Assembly: GCF_019597925.1 (NCBI RefSeq)
Contig: NZ_CP080442.1
Location: 1,592,001-1,656,000 of the forward strand
Length of the DNA: 64,000 bases
Source: [Clostridium] scindens
GTDB lineage: Bacteria > Bacillota > Clostridia > Lachnospirales > Lachnospiraceae
Direction: 5' to 3'
The notes beneath the pieces were generated by a model that worked only from the letters and a program-made list of their open reading frames with translations, made no database searches and had not been told where the DNA came from. Shown piece by piece: positions 26,498-35,357 of the stretch (its first letter is position 1; every line of letters starts with the position of its first letter). A program made the position numbers and the translations under genes.

Positions 26498-27790
26498 ATG
26501 GATGAGACGGGAAAGTCTTTTCATAAATTTTTACTTCTTTGGGCCGGAAATTTTGTTTCCTCTGTGGGAAACGGACTGACTTCCTTCGGGCTGGGCGTGT
26601 ATATCTTTAAGCAGACCGGAAGGGCGTCCCTGATGGCGCTGGTGACCCTGCTTGCTTTCTTGCCTTCCTTACTGTTGAGCGTACCCGCCGGGGTACTGGC
26701 AGACCGCTATGACCGCAGAATCCTGATGGTTCTGGGAGACAGCCTGTCTGCCTTGGGATTGTTGTATATCCTGCTATGCTTAATGCAGGGAGAGGCACAA
26801 ATCTGGCAGATCTGCGTAGGAGTTACAGTAAGTTCTGTATTTGCGTCGCTTCTGGAGCCAGCATACAAATCTACGATTACGGATCTCCTGACGGCGGAAC
26901 AGTTCAGCAAGGCAAGCGGGCTGGTGCAATTGGCCGGCTCCGCAAAGTATCTGCTATCCCCTGTTCTGGCAGGATTCCTTCTGGGGATTGCAGACATACG
27001 CCTTTTGCTTATCATTGATATCTGTACATTTTTCGTGACCGTCTCTACCACCCTTGTTGTTCGAAAAGGGCTGACAGGCAGAAGCGTTCCTGTTTCTAGT
27101 TCTATGGCTAGCGAATTACGGGAAGGATTTAGAGGTCTTACGGAGAAGAAAGGCGTTTTTTTATTGGCGGCGATGGGGTCGGCGATTACATTCTGCCTGG
27201 GAGTAGTCCAGACCCTGGCTTCTCCTATGGTGCTTAGTTTTTCCAATAGTACCGTACTAGGAACGATGATGACGGTGGTAGCGTTAGGGATGCTGGTATC
27301 CAGTTTCATTTTGGGAAGCATTACCATAAAAAAGGGATATTCAAGACTCCTTGCCTCTTCCCTTTTTGGCGCCGGAGTCTTCATGGCACTATTCGGGCTT
27401 CGGGAAGATATTATTTTTATCAGTGTATCTGGATTCCTCTTTTTTGCCATGCTGCCGTTTGCCAATACCAGTATAGACTATCTGATTCGTACCAATGTAG
27501 ACAACCAGATTCAGGGACGTGTCTGGGGAATCATCGGACTGATTTCCCAGCTTGGGTATGTGGCAGCCTATGCGGTCTCCGGAATATTGGCCGACTATGT
27601 GTTTACCCCTTTGCTGCTCCCGGAAGGAGTCCTCGCGGGCAGCGTAGGGAAAATCCTGGGTACAGGTGATGGAAGGGGGATTGGCTTTCTCATCGTCCTT
27701 GCGGGGCTGCTGCTCTGCGCAACCGCTGTTATGCTCTCGGGTATGAAATCTATCCGCGGGCTGGAAAAAAGAGGTGTCTATGAACCGTAA
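26498..27790 (+). CDS. Major facilitator superfamily exporter (MFS_3 type)
   Basis: 430 residues from the ATG one base after the TetR stop; an upstream in-frame start would lie inside that gene. Twelve hydrophobic helices are visible. The loop between helices 2 and 3 has GVLADRYDRRILMVLGD, the MFS motif A region, and the sequence resembles macrolide-type exporters (MefA/YfiS-like). It would expel a drug or metabolite using the proton gradient. Its end overlaps the ABC permease start by 11 bases, which indicates coupled translation of two different exporter types under one TetR protein. Confidence 0.88.
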   Translation: MDETGKSFHKFLLLWAGNFVSSVGNGLTSFGLGVYIFKQTGRASLMALVTLLAFLPSLLLSVPAGVLADRYDRRILMVLGDSLSALGLLYILLCLMQGEAQIWQICVGVTVSSVFASLLEPAYKSTITDLLTAEQFSKASGLVQLAGSAKYLLSPVLAGFLLGIADIRLLLIIDICTFFVTVSTTLVVRKGLTGRSVPVSSSMASELREGFRGLTEKKGVFLLAAMGSAITFCLGVVQTLASPMVLSFSNSTVLGTMMTVVALGMLVSSFILGSITIKKGYSRLLASSLFGAGVFMALFGLREDIIFISVSGFLFFAMLPFANTSIDYLIRTNVDNQIQGRVWGIIGLISQLGYVAAYAVSGILADYVFTPLLLPEGVLAGSVGKILGTGDGRGIGFLIVLAGLLLCATAVMLSGMKSIRGLEKRGVYEP

Positions 27791-30086
27791 ATTAATTTGG
27801 AAAGATATCGTTAGAAATAAAGTAGTGTCTATTGCTATTATGCTGTTTATCGCTGCGGCATCTATGCTGCTGTCCTTAAGCGGCATCCTTGCGACCCATC
27901 TTTTGGGCTCCATTGACCAGTTGATGCAAAAGGCTAAGACGCCGCATTTTATGCAGATGCATTCCGGCGAGGCAAATCTAGAGCAGGTGGAGCGCTTTGC
28001 GAAAGAGGACGGCCGGGTGGAGAAGTATCAGGCCTTGGAATTCTTGAATATGGCAAGTGAAAAAATCATCATTGGCGGGAAATCCCTTGCTGGAAATGTC
28101 CAGGACAATGGATTTTGTACGCAGAGCGGGGAATTTGATTATCTATTGGATATGGACGATCAGCCAGTTCGCCCTAAAGACGGAGAACTCTATGTCCCGG
28201 TCTGCTATTATAAGGATCAGACTGCTAAGATTGGAGATCGGGCAGTGATAGCCGGGCAGGATTTTGAGGTGGCGGGATTTATCAGGGATTCACAGATGAA
28301 TTCTTCCCTCGCTTCTTCCAAACGTTTTCTGGTGAGCGGGCATGACTATGCACGGTTGAAATCTTTCGGCACCGTGGAATATCTGATTGAATTCCGGCTA
28401 AAAGATCTATCGGAACTTGGAGAATTCGAGACCGCCTATGAGGACGCCGGACTTCCCTCCAATGGGGCGGCTCTTACCTGGCCGCTGTTTCGAATGATCA
28501 GCGCGGTCTCGGATGGAATTATGATTGCCCTGATTTGGCTGGCCAGCATGCTTGTAATTTTGATTGCCCTGCTGTGCATTCGATTTACCTTGCTTGCAAA
28601 AATTGAAGATGACTATCGGGAGATCGGAGTCATGAAGGCAATCGGAATGAGGGTGTCTGACATCCAAGGCATTTATCTTTCCATCTATGCCGCTGTGGCG
28701 GGAGTTGGATGCTTGCTTGGATTTTTGCTGTCTCTTCTGTTTCGCAAGCCGCTTCAGGATGGAATCCGCCTGAACTTTGGGAACGGAGGGAGCGGCGTTA
28801 TGGCTTTGCTTCTGGGGCTTGGTGGAGACCTGCTTTTACTATGCATGATTCTTTTGTATCTGCGAAGAATCCTAAAGCGATTTCGCAAGTTATCAGCGGC
28901 GCAGGCGATAAGATCGGGCAGCGCTTGGGAGAAGGGGAACAATCCTGGGATCTTTCGACTGTCAGGAAACAGATGCCTTAGTACGAATCTTTTTCTGGGA
29001 TTGAGAGATATAATAACCAGAAAACGCATGTATCTTACGATGCTGGTGACGGCTGTGCTGGCCATGTTTCTCATGATTGTACCGCAAAATCTTTCCCATA
29101 CGATTTCAGATAGCGGGTTCGTATCTTATCTGGGAATCGGGCATTGCGATTTGAGAATGGACATACAGCAGACAGAAGGGATTGGGAAAAAAGCGGAAGA
29201 AATTGATCGTTATATGGCAAAGGATCCGGACATTAAAAAATATGCTGTCTTTACCACCAGGTCTTATCGGATGAGGCTTGAGGACGATACACAAGAGAAT
29301 ATAAAGGTAGAATCCGGTCGCCATGATGTTTTCCCTGTCCAGTATACCCAAGGGAGCCTGCCGATTTCTAAACAGGACATTGCCTTGTCTGCGTTGTATG
29401 CCAAAGAACTGGAAAAGCAGGTGGGAGATCGGATTACGCTTTTGACGGGAACCGGGGAGAAGGAACTGGTGGTATGCGGCATCTATTCTGATATCACGAA
29501 TGGGGGGAAAACCGCGAAAGCGGTCTTTCCAAGTGATGAAGGGGAGGCGATCTTTTGTACCGTCTGCGCAGAGGTAGGAAAGACTGGCCAGCTGCCGGAT
29601 AAGATTGCCCAGTATGAAAAGTATTTTCCCTTTGCCAAAGTGACGGACATCGAGACGTATATTGGACAGACATTTGGCCAGACCCTGCGTTCAGTAAGGA
29701 CGGCAGCGGTGGTGGCAGCGGCGGTTACGCTTCTGATCACGCTGCTGTTTATGAAACTTCTGACCGCAAAAGACAGATATTCCATTGCCATTATGAAATC
29801 TACAGGTTTTTCCAATTCCGATATTACGAAACAGTATGTCTGGAGAGCAGTTCTTGTGACGATTGCAGGCATTTTCCTGGGTACGATGCTGGCAGGAACG
29901 GTGGGGGAACAGCTGGCCGGAGCGGCGATGGCATCTTTGGGGGCAGCGGCCTTCCAATTTCAGGTGAATCCGCTATCATCCTATCTATTGTCACCTGCGA
30001 TCTTGCTTTTGACAGCAGTGATCGCAGCGATAGCCAGTACAAATAACGCGGGAAAGGTACACATTTCCCAATCAATAAAGGAGTAA
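27780..30086 (+). CDS. FtsX-like ABC transporter permease
   Basis: 768 residues from the ATG behind AGAGGTG; a GTG at 27774 would add two. A helix at about 18-40 is followed by an extracellular domain (45-245), then three helices (about 250-365) containing the FtsX signature EDDYREIGVMKAIGMRVSDI. The pattern repeats in the second half: helix near 420, outer domain to about 630, then three helices with YSIAIMKSTGFSNSDITKQY. This MacB/BceB-like layout is used to move or sense antimicrobial peptides and lipoproteins rather than small ions. The partner ATPase starts 2 bases downstream. Confidence 0.9.
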   Translation: MNRKLIWKDIVRNKVVSIAIMLFIAAASMLLSLSGILATHLLGSIDQLMQKAKTPHFMQMHSGEANLEQVERFAKEDGRVEKYQALEFLNMASEKIIIGGKSLAGNVQDNGFCTQSGEFDYLLDMDDQPVRPKDGELYVPVCYYKDQTAKIGDRAVIAGQDFEVAGFIRDSQMNSSLASSKRFLVSGHDYARLKSFGTVEYLIEFRLKDLSELGEFETAYEDAGLPSNGAALTWPLFRMISAVSDGIMIALIWLASMLVILIALLCIRFTLLAKIEDDYREIGVMKAIGMRVSDIQGIYLSIYAAVAGVGCLLGFLLSLLFRKPLQDGIRLNFGNGGSGVMALLLGLGGDLLLLCMILLYLRRILKRFRKLSAAQAIRSGSAWEKGNNPGIFRLSGNRCLSTNLFLGLRDIITRKRMYLTMLVTAVLAMFLMIVPQNLSHTISDSGFVSYLGIGHCDLRMDIQQTEGIGKKAEEIDRYMAKDPDIKKYAVFTTRSYRMRLEDDTQENIKVESGRHDVFPVQYTQGSLPISKQDIALSALYAKELEKQVGDRITLLTGTGEKELVVCGIYSDITNGGKTAKAVFPSDEGEAIFCTVCAEVGKTGQLPDKIAQYEKYFPFAKVTDIETYIGQTFGQTLRSVRTAAVVAAAVTLLITLLFMKLLTAKDRYSIAIMKSTGFSNSDITKQYVWRAVLVTIAGIFLGTMLAGTVGEQLAGAAMASLGAAAFQFQVNPLSSYLLSPAILLLTAVIAAIASTNNAGKVHISQSIKE

Positions 30087-30088
30087 AA

Positions 30089-30844
30089 ATGAAAAACTTA
30101 TTATGTGGAAAAGAAATCGTAAAATCGTTTGGAGAGGGCAGTGAGAAGACCAGAGTCTTGAACCAGGTGTCCCTGGAGGTTGAAAGGGGAGAATACCTGT
30201 CGGTCATGGGGCCGTCCGGCTCTGGAAAATCCACGCTTTTGTATGCGCTTAGCGGCATGGACATCATAGACAGCGGCAGCGTGTCCCTGGACGGATTAGA
30301 ACTGTCGGGGCTTGAGGATGAGGAACTGTCCGATCTTCGCAGGAGGAAGATGGGATTCGTGTTTCAGCAGCCTGCGCTTCTTAGGAATCTTAATATTCTG
30401 GATAATATCATCCTTCCTATGATGCGGGACAACAGGAAACAGGTGGGAACGCTTGTCCAGAAGGCCAAAACGCTGATGAGGCTGTCAGGCATCGAGGGTC
30501 TGGAAGAAAGGGAGATTACCCAGATGTCAGGAGGGCAGCTCCAGCGCGCGGGCATATGCCGGGCACTCATGGCGGATCCAGATATTATCTTCGGGGATGA
30601 GCCTACCGGAGCCTTGAATTCCAAGGCGGCCCAGGAGATCCTGGATCTTTTTGACCAGATACAGAAGGCAGGGACAGCGATCCTTCTGGTAACCCATGAT
30701 GTACAGGTGGCAGCCAGGACGAACCGCGTGCTTTTTATGCAGGATGGAAGGATTGTCAGCGAACTTAGGTTTCAAAAAGAGAAGCTGGATTATAAGGCAC
30801 GTGCAGAGCAAATCATGGTGCAGATGCGAAGAGTTGGAATATAA
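30089..30844 (+). CDS. ABC transporter ATPase (LolD/MacB/BceA type)
   Basis: 251 residues. Walker A is GPSGSGKST (about 43-51), the Q-loop is MGFVFQQPALL, the signature is MSGGQLQRAGICRALMADPD and Walker B with catalytic Glu is IIFGDEPTGALN, followed by LLVTHD. These fit the LolD/BceA subfamily that works with FtsX-like permeases, here the gene just upstream (2-base gap). It is the last gene of the TetR-controlled operon. About 30 C-terminal residues extend past the core domain. No U-rich terminator is obvious after it. Confidence 0.92.
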   Translation: MKNLLCGKEIVKSFGEGSEKTRVLNQVSLEVERGEYLSVMGPSGSGKSTLLYALSGMDIIDSGSVSLDGLELSGLEDEELSDLRRRKMGFVFQQPALLRNLNILDNIILPMMRDNRKQVGTLVQKAKTLMRLSGIEGLEEREITQMSGGQLQRAGICRALMADPDIIFGDEPTGALNSKAAQEILDLFDQIQKAGTAILLVTHDVQVAARTNRVLFMQDGRIVSELRFQKEKLDYKARAEQIMVQMRRVGI

Positions 30845-30917
30845 AAATAGCACTTTTTATTAAGACAAATTTGTTTGCAAACTGCTATAATAGATGAGAT
30901 GGAAGAGGAGGGATACC

Positions 30918-31346
30918 ATGAACGTGTATAAAAAAATTGTGAAAAAGGTTATTGACTATATAGAAGACAATTTAGAAAACGAAATTGATTTAGATAAGAT
31001 AGCGGAAAATATTGGCTATTCCAAATTTCATCTAAATCGGATTTTTACAGAAGAAACAGGCTACACGATTTACAAGTATCTGCAAATGCGCAGACTTACG
31101 ATTGCCGCCCAAAAGCTGGTCGATACGGAGAAACCGATTACCCAGATTGCTTATGAAGCAGGGTACAATTCGCAACAGGCATTTTCACTGGCATTTAAGC
31201 AGATTTATCTATATCCTCCTAAAACATACAGAGATATAGGTGTTTTTGTTCCCAAGCAAAACAAAATCTCCATGAAATGCCGTGCTTATTCTGGCTATGG
31301 AAAATATAAAGTTTATGTAAGAAAAATTGGGGGGATGGCAGCATGA
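30918..31346 (+). CDS. AraC-family regulator (DNA-binding part)
   Basis: 142 residues from the ATG behind GAGGAGGG; an upstream ATG at 30894 lacks a site. The protein starts directly with two AraC helix-turn-helix units: IDLDKIAENIGYSKFHLNRI and the second, ITQIAYEAGYNSQQAFSLAF, with YPPKTYRD closing the domain. About 40 residues follow with no sensor domain, so it may respond to level or partner rather than bind a large ligand. TATAAT lies at 30886-30891. Its last four bases (ATGA) overlap the start of a clpP-type gene, so the two are translationally coupled. Confidence 0.9.
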   Translation: MNVYKKIVKKVIDYIEDNLENEIDLDKIAENIGYSKFHLNRIFTEETGYTIYKYLQMRRLTIAAQKLVDTEKPITQIAYEAGYNSQQAFSLAFKQIYLYPPKTYRDIGVFVPKQNKISMKCRAYSGYGKYKVYVRKIGGMAA

Positions 31347-31933
31347 GTACAGTTCCTTATGTGATTGAGCAGACAAGTCGCGGAGAACGCAGTTATGATA
31401 TTTTTTCAAGACTTTTATCCGATCGGATTATTTTTTTAGGAGAAGAGGTGAGTGATACCTCAGCAAGTTTGATTGTAGCGCAATTACTTTTTCTGGAAGC
31501 GCAGGATCCTGGCAAAGATATTCAATTGTATATCAATAGTCCGGGCGGATCTGTAACTGCCGGATTTGCAATCTATGATACGATGCAGTATATCAAATGT
31601 GATGTATCAACCATATGCGTTGGACTTGCGGCGAGCTTCGGGGCATTCTTATTAGCGGGCGGTGCAAAGGGGAAAAGAATGGCATTGCCAAACGCTGAAA
31701 TTATGATCCATCAGCCGGCTATGCACGGCAATGGGATTCAAGGGCCCGCCAGTGACATCAAAATTATGTCAGACTATATGCAAAACAGTAAGAAACGGTT
31801 AAATCGCATCTTAGCAGAAAATACAGGCCATACGGTGGAAGAGATTGAACGGGATACAGATCGGGATCATTTTATGAGTGCTGATGAAGCCCTAAAATAT
31901 GGCCTGATTGATACGATTATATCAAATAGATAG
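31343..31933 (+). CDS. clpP: ClpP-family serine protease subunit
   Basis: 196 residues, the normal ClpP length. The catalytic triad is complete: Ser in GLAASFGAFLLAGG (AASM in most ClpPs), His in MIHQPAM and Asp in DRDHFMSADEAL. INSPGGSVTAG matches the substrate-strand glycine motif. It should form 14-mer chambers with a Clp ATPase such as ClpX or ClpC. No ATPase or trigger-factor gene lies next to it, unlike the housekeeping clpP-clpX locus, so this is probably an extra paralogue. Overlap by 4 bases with an AraC regulator is unusual and suggests controlled or specialised expression. Confidence 0.92.
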   Translation: MSTVPYVIEQTSRGERSYDIFSRLLSDRIIFLGEEVSDTSASLIVAQLLFLEAQDPGKDIQLYINSPGGSVTAGFAIYDTMQYIKCDVSTICVGLAASFGAFLLAGGAKGKRMALPNAEIMIHQPAMHGNGIQGPASDIKIMSDYMQNSKKRLNRILAENTGHTVEEIERDTDRDHFMSADEALKYGLIDTIISNR

Positions 31934-31938
31934 AATAT

Positions 31939-31967
31939 GGAACGCCATAAGAGTGCGTTCCTTTTTT
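31939..31967 (+). terminator. Intrinsic terminator after clpP
   Basis: GGAACGC and GCGTTCC form a 7-bp stem with a 9-base loop, followed by TTTTTT. Confidence 0.85.
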
Positions 31968-31984
31968 AGTTTCAGATATATTGA

Positions 31985-32014
31985 TTGACAACTTGATATC
32001 CCGATATCTATTAT
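31985..32014 (+). promoter_or_regulatory. Promoter with GATATC dyad in the spacer
   Basis: TTGACA (31985-31990), an 18-base spacer and TATTAT (32009-32014). The spacer holds GATATCCCGATATC (31995-32008), two palindromic hexamers two bases apart, a likely repressor site. It precedes the monooxygenase-like gene by 40 bases. Confidence 0.65.
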
Positions 32015-32054
32015 TGTAAGAGAGGCTTTATAAATACCTAGAGGAGGTCTGATT

Positions 32055-32396
32055 ATGGACAAAACTTTCTGCGAAGTTAAATTATTTCAGGTAAAGCCTG
32101 ATAAGCTAGATGAATTTGAAAAATTGATTGCTGTTGTTGCTAAAGAGCAAAAACAGCAAAAGGGTTGTATTGATATTAAATATTTAAAAAGGTTTTATGT
32201 ATTTGATGACATCAAAGAGCAGCCAAGAGAACTCACCAGAATCGTTAAATGTGTAAAATATTATTCTTACTGGGACTTTGACACTTTGGAAAATTATTCA
32301 AATGCAACTCATTGGCTTTTTGAAAAATATTCGAAGGAAATATTTAAGCTGCTGATTATGCCTTTTGACATAAATTGCGGATATTCAATTAGCTGA
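32055..32396 (+). CDS. Small ABM-like (antibiotic biosynthesis monooxygenase fold) protein
   Basis: 113 residues behind GAGGAGG. The opening CEVKLFQVKPDKLDEFEKLI and the spacing of strands and helices resemble dimeric alpha-beta barrel ABM proteins, which include quinol monooxygenases and detoxifying enzymes. The match is by pattern only; no catalytic residues can be named. It is followed after 23 bases by a flavin split-barrel protein, and both may be governed by the dyad-containing promoter upstream. Base composition is notably AT-rich compared with the PPP operon. Confidence 0.6.
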   Translation: MDKTFCEVKLFQVKPDKLDEFEKLIAVVAKEQKQQKGCIDIKYLKRFYVFDDIKEQPRELTRIVKCVKYYSYWDFDTLENYSNATHWLFEKYSKEIFKLLIMPFDINCGYSIS

Positions 32397-32419
32397 ACTG
32401 AAAACATAAGGAGATAATA

Positions 32420-32836
32420 ATGATAAAGTTAAGCCAGGAAGCAGAAAAAATAATGCTTGAGCGTTTTGGAAGAGATTCTATTGTTGCTTTGGCAACAGTA
32501 GAAAATGAAATTCCATATGTGCGAAATGTAAATGCTTATTATGAGAATGGTTCATTCTATATTATTACATATGCACTTTCAAATAAGATGAAGCATATAG
32601 AAAACAACCCAACTGTTGCAATAGCGAGTGATTGGTTTACCGCACATGGTAAAGGCATCAATTTAGGATATTTTGGCAAAACAGAAAATCTTGAGATTGC
32701 TGAAAAAATGAAAAATGCCTTTAGCGAATGGATTGACAATGGGCACAATAATTTTGATGATGAGAACACAATAATTCTATGTGTAGAATTAACGGATGGC
32801 TTGTTACTTTCGCATGGCACAAGGTATGAGTTTTAA
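32420..32836 (+). CDS. Pyridoxamine 5'-phosphate oxidase-like flavin-binding protein
   Basis: 138 residues behind AAGGAG. The segments IVALATVENEIPYVRNVNAY, FYIITYALSNKMKHIENNPT and VAIASDWFTAHGKGI match the split-barrel fold of the PNPOx-like family that binds FMN or F420. In such small members the function is often detoxifying reduction or heme/flavin handling rather than vitamin B6 synthesis. It appears cotranscribed with the ABM-like gene upstream and lies 35 bases before an AraC/GyrI regulator. Confidence 0.82.
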   Translation: MIKLSQEAEKIMLERFGRDSIVALATVENEIPYVRNVNAYYENGSFYIITYALSNKMKHIENNPTVAIASDWFTAHGKGINLGYFGKTENLEIAEKMKNAFSEWIDNGHNNFDDENTIILCVELTDGLLLSHGTRYEF

Positions 32837-32871
32837 TTAAGAATTAATGGTACAGATGTGAATGGAGATAT

Positions 32872-33705
32872 ATGGATAGAAATCAACTGGTCAATCAGAG
32901 TATTGACTATATTATGCAGCATTTAGATGAGGACTTGTCGGTGGAGTCGGTGGCTGGCCAGTTTTTTATATCGAAATACCACTTTTCCCGCATATTCAAA
33001 GCAGTGACTGGCGAATCTGTCTATGCATTTATGAAACGCTGCAAGGTAGATCAAAGTGCGGTTGATATGAAATTAAATCCGGAAAAATCGATTACAGACA
33101 TTGGCCTGGACTATGGATACAGTTCTTCCAACTATAGTTCGGTATTTAAAAAGCATCATGATGCTTCACCAGTGAAGTTCAGGCAGTCCATACCAACCTC
33201 TGACATGCCGGTTCCCTTTACCCCGGAGCGTACCGCCCATTTCAAGACTGCGCAGGAATATGCCTCCAGAATCGAGATTCAGGAGTTGTCTGACTTTTTT
33301 GTGCTCTATGAGCGGTTCATAGGGAATTATGTAGAACTGGAAAAGCACTGGTACCGGTTCTTGGATCTGTATCAAGCCTATTTGCAGGAAGAAACCATTT
33401 TAGTGGAACGTTTTTTCAATGATCCGGCCATCACAAATTCATCGCAGTGTATCTGTGATATCTGCATGACAGTGGGAGAAGAGTGTGGATTGGATAATCT
33501 TATGCGGATTCAGGGCGGAAGATGGGTTGTATATCACTTCGATGGAGAAATCAAAGATATTTTTGAGACGCTGCAGGGGATTTTCAATGTCTGGCTGCCA
33601 CGAAGCGGCTATCGCATGGCACAGCGCTATGGCCTGAATATTTATCGCCACATCGACCGGGAGAAACACAGAGTTCGTATGGATCTGTGCATTCCAATTT
33701 CATAA
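32872..33705 (+). CDS. AraC-family regulator with GyrI-like ligand-binding domain
   Basis: 277 residues. Two helix-turn-helix units occupy 1-105 (LSVESVAGQFFISKYHFSRI and ITDIGLDYGYSSSNYSSVFK). The C-terminal half (about 125-277) is a GyrI-like/SRPBCC effector domain: GGRWVVYHFDGEIKDIFETL and the closing DLCIPIS strand. This Rob/SoxS-like arrangement senses amphipathic drugs and activates efflux or detoxifying genes. The upstream ABM-like and PNPOx-like genes are natural targets, though no binding site can be proven. The start is 35 bases after the preceding stop with a GGAGAT site. Confidence 0.87.
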   Translation: MDRNQLVNQSIDYIMQHLDEDLSVESVAGQFFISKYHFSRIFKAVTGESVYAFMKRCKVDQSAVDMKLNPEKSITDIGLDYGYSSSNYSSVFKKHHDASPVKFRQSIPTSDMPVPFTPERTAHFKTAQEYASRIEIQELSDFFVLYERFIGNYVELEKHWYRFLDLYQAYLQEETILVERFFNDPAITNSSQCICDICMTVGEECGLDNLMRIQGGRWVVYHFDGEIKDIFETLQGIFNVWLPRSGYRMAQRYGLNIYRHIDREKHRVRMDLCIPIS

Positions 33706-33794
33706 GAGCAAGAATTCAGAAGCCAGCAGGGCGGCCTTCTTTCTATAATCAAGAGGTATTTTAGAAATGCTTCGAAAGAAAGGAGGCCATTTTT

Positions 33795-34388
33795 GTGTCC
33801 GATAAAATAGCCGAAGAAAACCATGTCATTTGGAAAATAGAGTATTGCGCGCCGCCTGCCGTGCTGCGTTACTGTAAAAAATGCGGAAAAAAAGAGGAGT
33901 ATCTATGTTCCGGAGAGTTTCGCGTCAATGCACAGCAAAAAAACCTGGACATATGGCTGATCTACAAATGTATCCACTGCAATACAACATGGAACAGCGC
34001 GATCTATTCCCGCGTATCACCACAGAAGCTAGGTGCAGATCTGCTTGAGAGATTCTACAAGAATGATGAATCATTGGCAATACAGTATGCGATGGATCTT
34101 TCACTGTTACATAGAAATGGCGTGGAAGCGAAAATGCCAGAGTATACGATTATTGGGGAGGATGTTTCGCTGGAGAAGACTGTTAATATAAAAATTCAGA
34201 GCAAATACCGTCTGCCATTGAAGATATCTGCTATTTTGCGTAAGAAGCTTGGCATCACGCAGCGCGAGCTGGATGAACTCATCTTAAGCAACCGGATATG
34301 GAGCAGCACGGGGCAAGACATAAGAAAATGCAGGCTATCATCTCAAGAAACCACGATTACGATATCGAATGGAACTAAGAGGAATTAA
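33795..34388 (+). CDS. DUF1062 family protein
   Basis: 197 residues from a GTG eight bases after AAGGAGG. A zinc-ribbon-like pair of CxxC motifs is visible: RYCKKCGKKEEY and YKCIHCNTTWNS, fitting the DUF1062 family. The rest is a mixed region with a helix-turn-helix-like C-terminus (LRKKLGITQRELDELILSNR) that may bind nucleic acid. The family's role is unknown. It has its own TATAAT (33744-33749) and lies between the AraC/GyrI regulator and the nitroreductase-like gene, with no overlap with either. Confidence 0.78.
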   Translation: MSDKIAEENHVIWKIEYCAPPAVLRYCKKCGKKEEYLCSGEFRVNAQQKNLDIWLIYKCIHCNTTWNSAIYSRVSPQKLGADLLERFYKNDESLAIQYAMDLSLLHRNGVEAKMPEYTIIGEDVSLEKTVNIKIQSKYRLPLKISAILRKKLGITQRELDELILSNRIWSSTGQDIRKCRLSSQETTITISNGTKRN

Positions 34389-34511
34389 TAATGCAAACTG
34401 ATTTTTTAAAAATATCATGATATAATAGGACTAATCAAGACGATAGGATAGTGCTTACCGATATTAACGATTAAAATTAGAATTCGATAGAGGAAAGGAA
34501 CTCCAATTTAT

Positions 34512-35273
34512 ATGAACATGAATAAAGAGTTATACAATATGATCTTTAAAAGAAAATCATTCCATCTTTTCCGCAACATTGGAGAGGAGAGTATTTCTAC
34601 AAATGAAGTGGAACAGATTGAAAGGGTTTATCGCACATTGATACCGCTATGTCCTGAGATTAAGACTGCAATCAGAATTGTACCTGCGGCTGAAACGACT
34701 TGCAAGCGTGAACAACAGTACTGCATTTTACTTTACAGTGAGAAAAAAGATGATTATTTACAAAACATTGGATACCTGGGAGAGCAATTGGATCTATATC
34801 TTGTGTCACAAAACATTGGGACGCTTTGGTTTGGTATTGGAAAGACAGACGAACCCTCCTATGAAGAACTTGATTTTGTGATTATGATTGCAATTTCGAA
34901 AATTGATGATGAGAAGAAATTCCGCAAAGATATGTATAAGAGCAAGCGAAAACCCATCGATGAAATCTGGATAGGAGAACCAATCAAGGGGATTAGCGAC
35001 ATTGTAAGATTTGCACCAAGCGCTTGCAATACACAGCCCTGGATTGTAGAGCACGCAGATTCTACGCTCAAGGTCTACCGATATAAGAAACAAGGCAAAA
35101 GAGGAATCATGCCAGCGGATAAGGTAACCTTCTATAATCAAATTGATATTGGAATATTCTTATGCTTTCTGGATCTCTGCCTGCAGCATGAGGCAATACC
35201 ATATGAAACGCAATTATATACAGATAATGGTTTAGATCATGAGAAAACAATGAATGCAGTATATAAAATGTAG
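34512..35273 (+). CDS. Nitroreductase-family protein (TM1586 type)
   Basis: 253 residues. The layout MIFKRKSFHLFRNI near the start, GYLGEQLDLYLVSQNIGTLW in the middle and RFAPSACNTQPWIVEHADST later matches the putative TM1586-like nitroreductase family, in which two halves together form one flavin-binding fold. Arg/Ser after the N-terminal helix and the SACNTQPW loop are the typical FMN-contact positions. The substrate is unknown; such enzymes reduce nitro groups, quinones or flavins with NAD(P)H. An AGGAAAGGA site precedes the start. Confidence 0.82.
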   Translation: MNMNKELYNMIFKRKSFHLFRNIGEESISTNEVEQIERVYRTLIPLCPEIKTAIRIVPAAETTCKREQQYCILLYSEKKDDYLQNIGYLGEQLDLYLVSQNIGTLWFGIGKTDEPSYEELDFVIMIAISKIDDEKKFRKDMYKSKRKPIDEIWIGEPIKGISDIVRFAPSACNTQPWIVEHADSTLKVYRYKKQGKRGIMPADKVTFYNQIDIGIFLCFLDLCLQHEAIPYETQLYTDNGLDHEKTMNAVYKM

Positions 35274-35314
35274 GGAACCAAACATGGAATGCTATAATGT
35301 GCATTCTTTTAACG

Positions 35315-35357
35315 ACGCTGGCCGGACTGCTGTTTGCTTATAGCAGCCCGACAGCGT
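35315..35357. terminator. Hairpin between convergent genes
   Basis: ACGCTGGCCGGACTGCT and AGCAGCCCGACAGCGT pair with small internal bulges. The plus-strand side is followed by TTTAAATTTTC. It lies between the ends of the nitroreductase-like gene (plus) and the MATE gene (minus) and touches the MATE stop codon. Confidence 0.65.

Noticed and set aside
26707..27465. 252-codon minus-strand frame opposite the MFS exporter
   Set aside because: Antisense shadow of hydrophobic codons; no motif.
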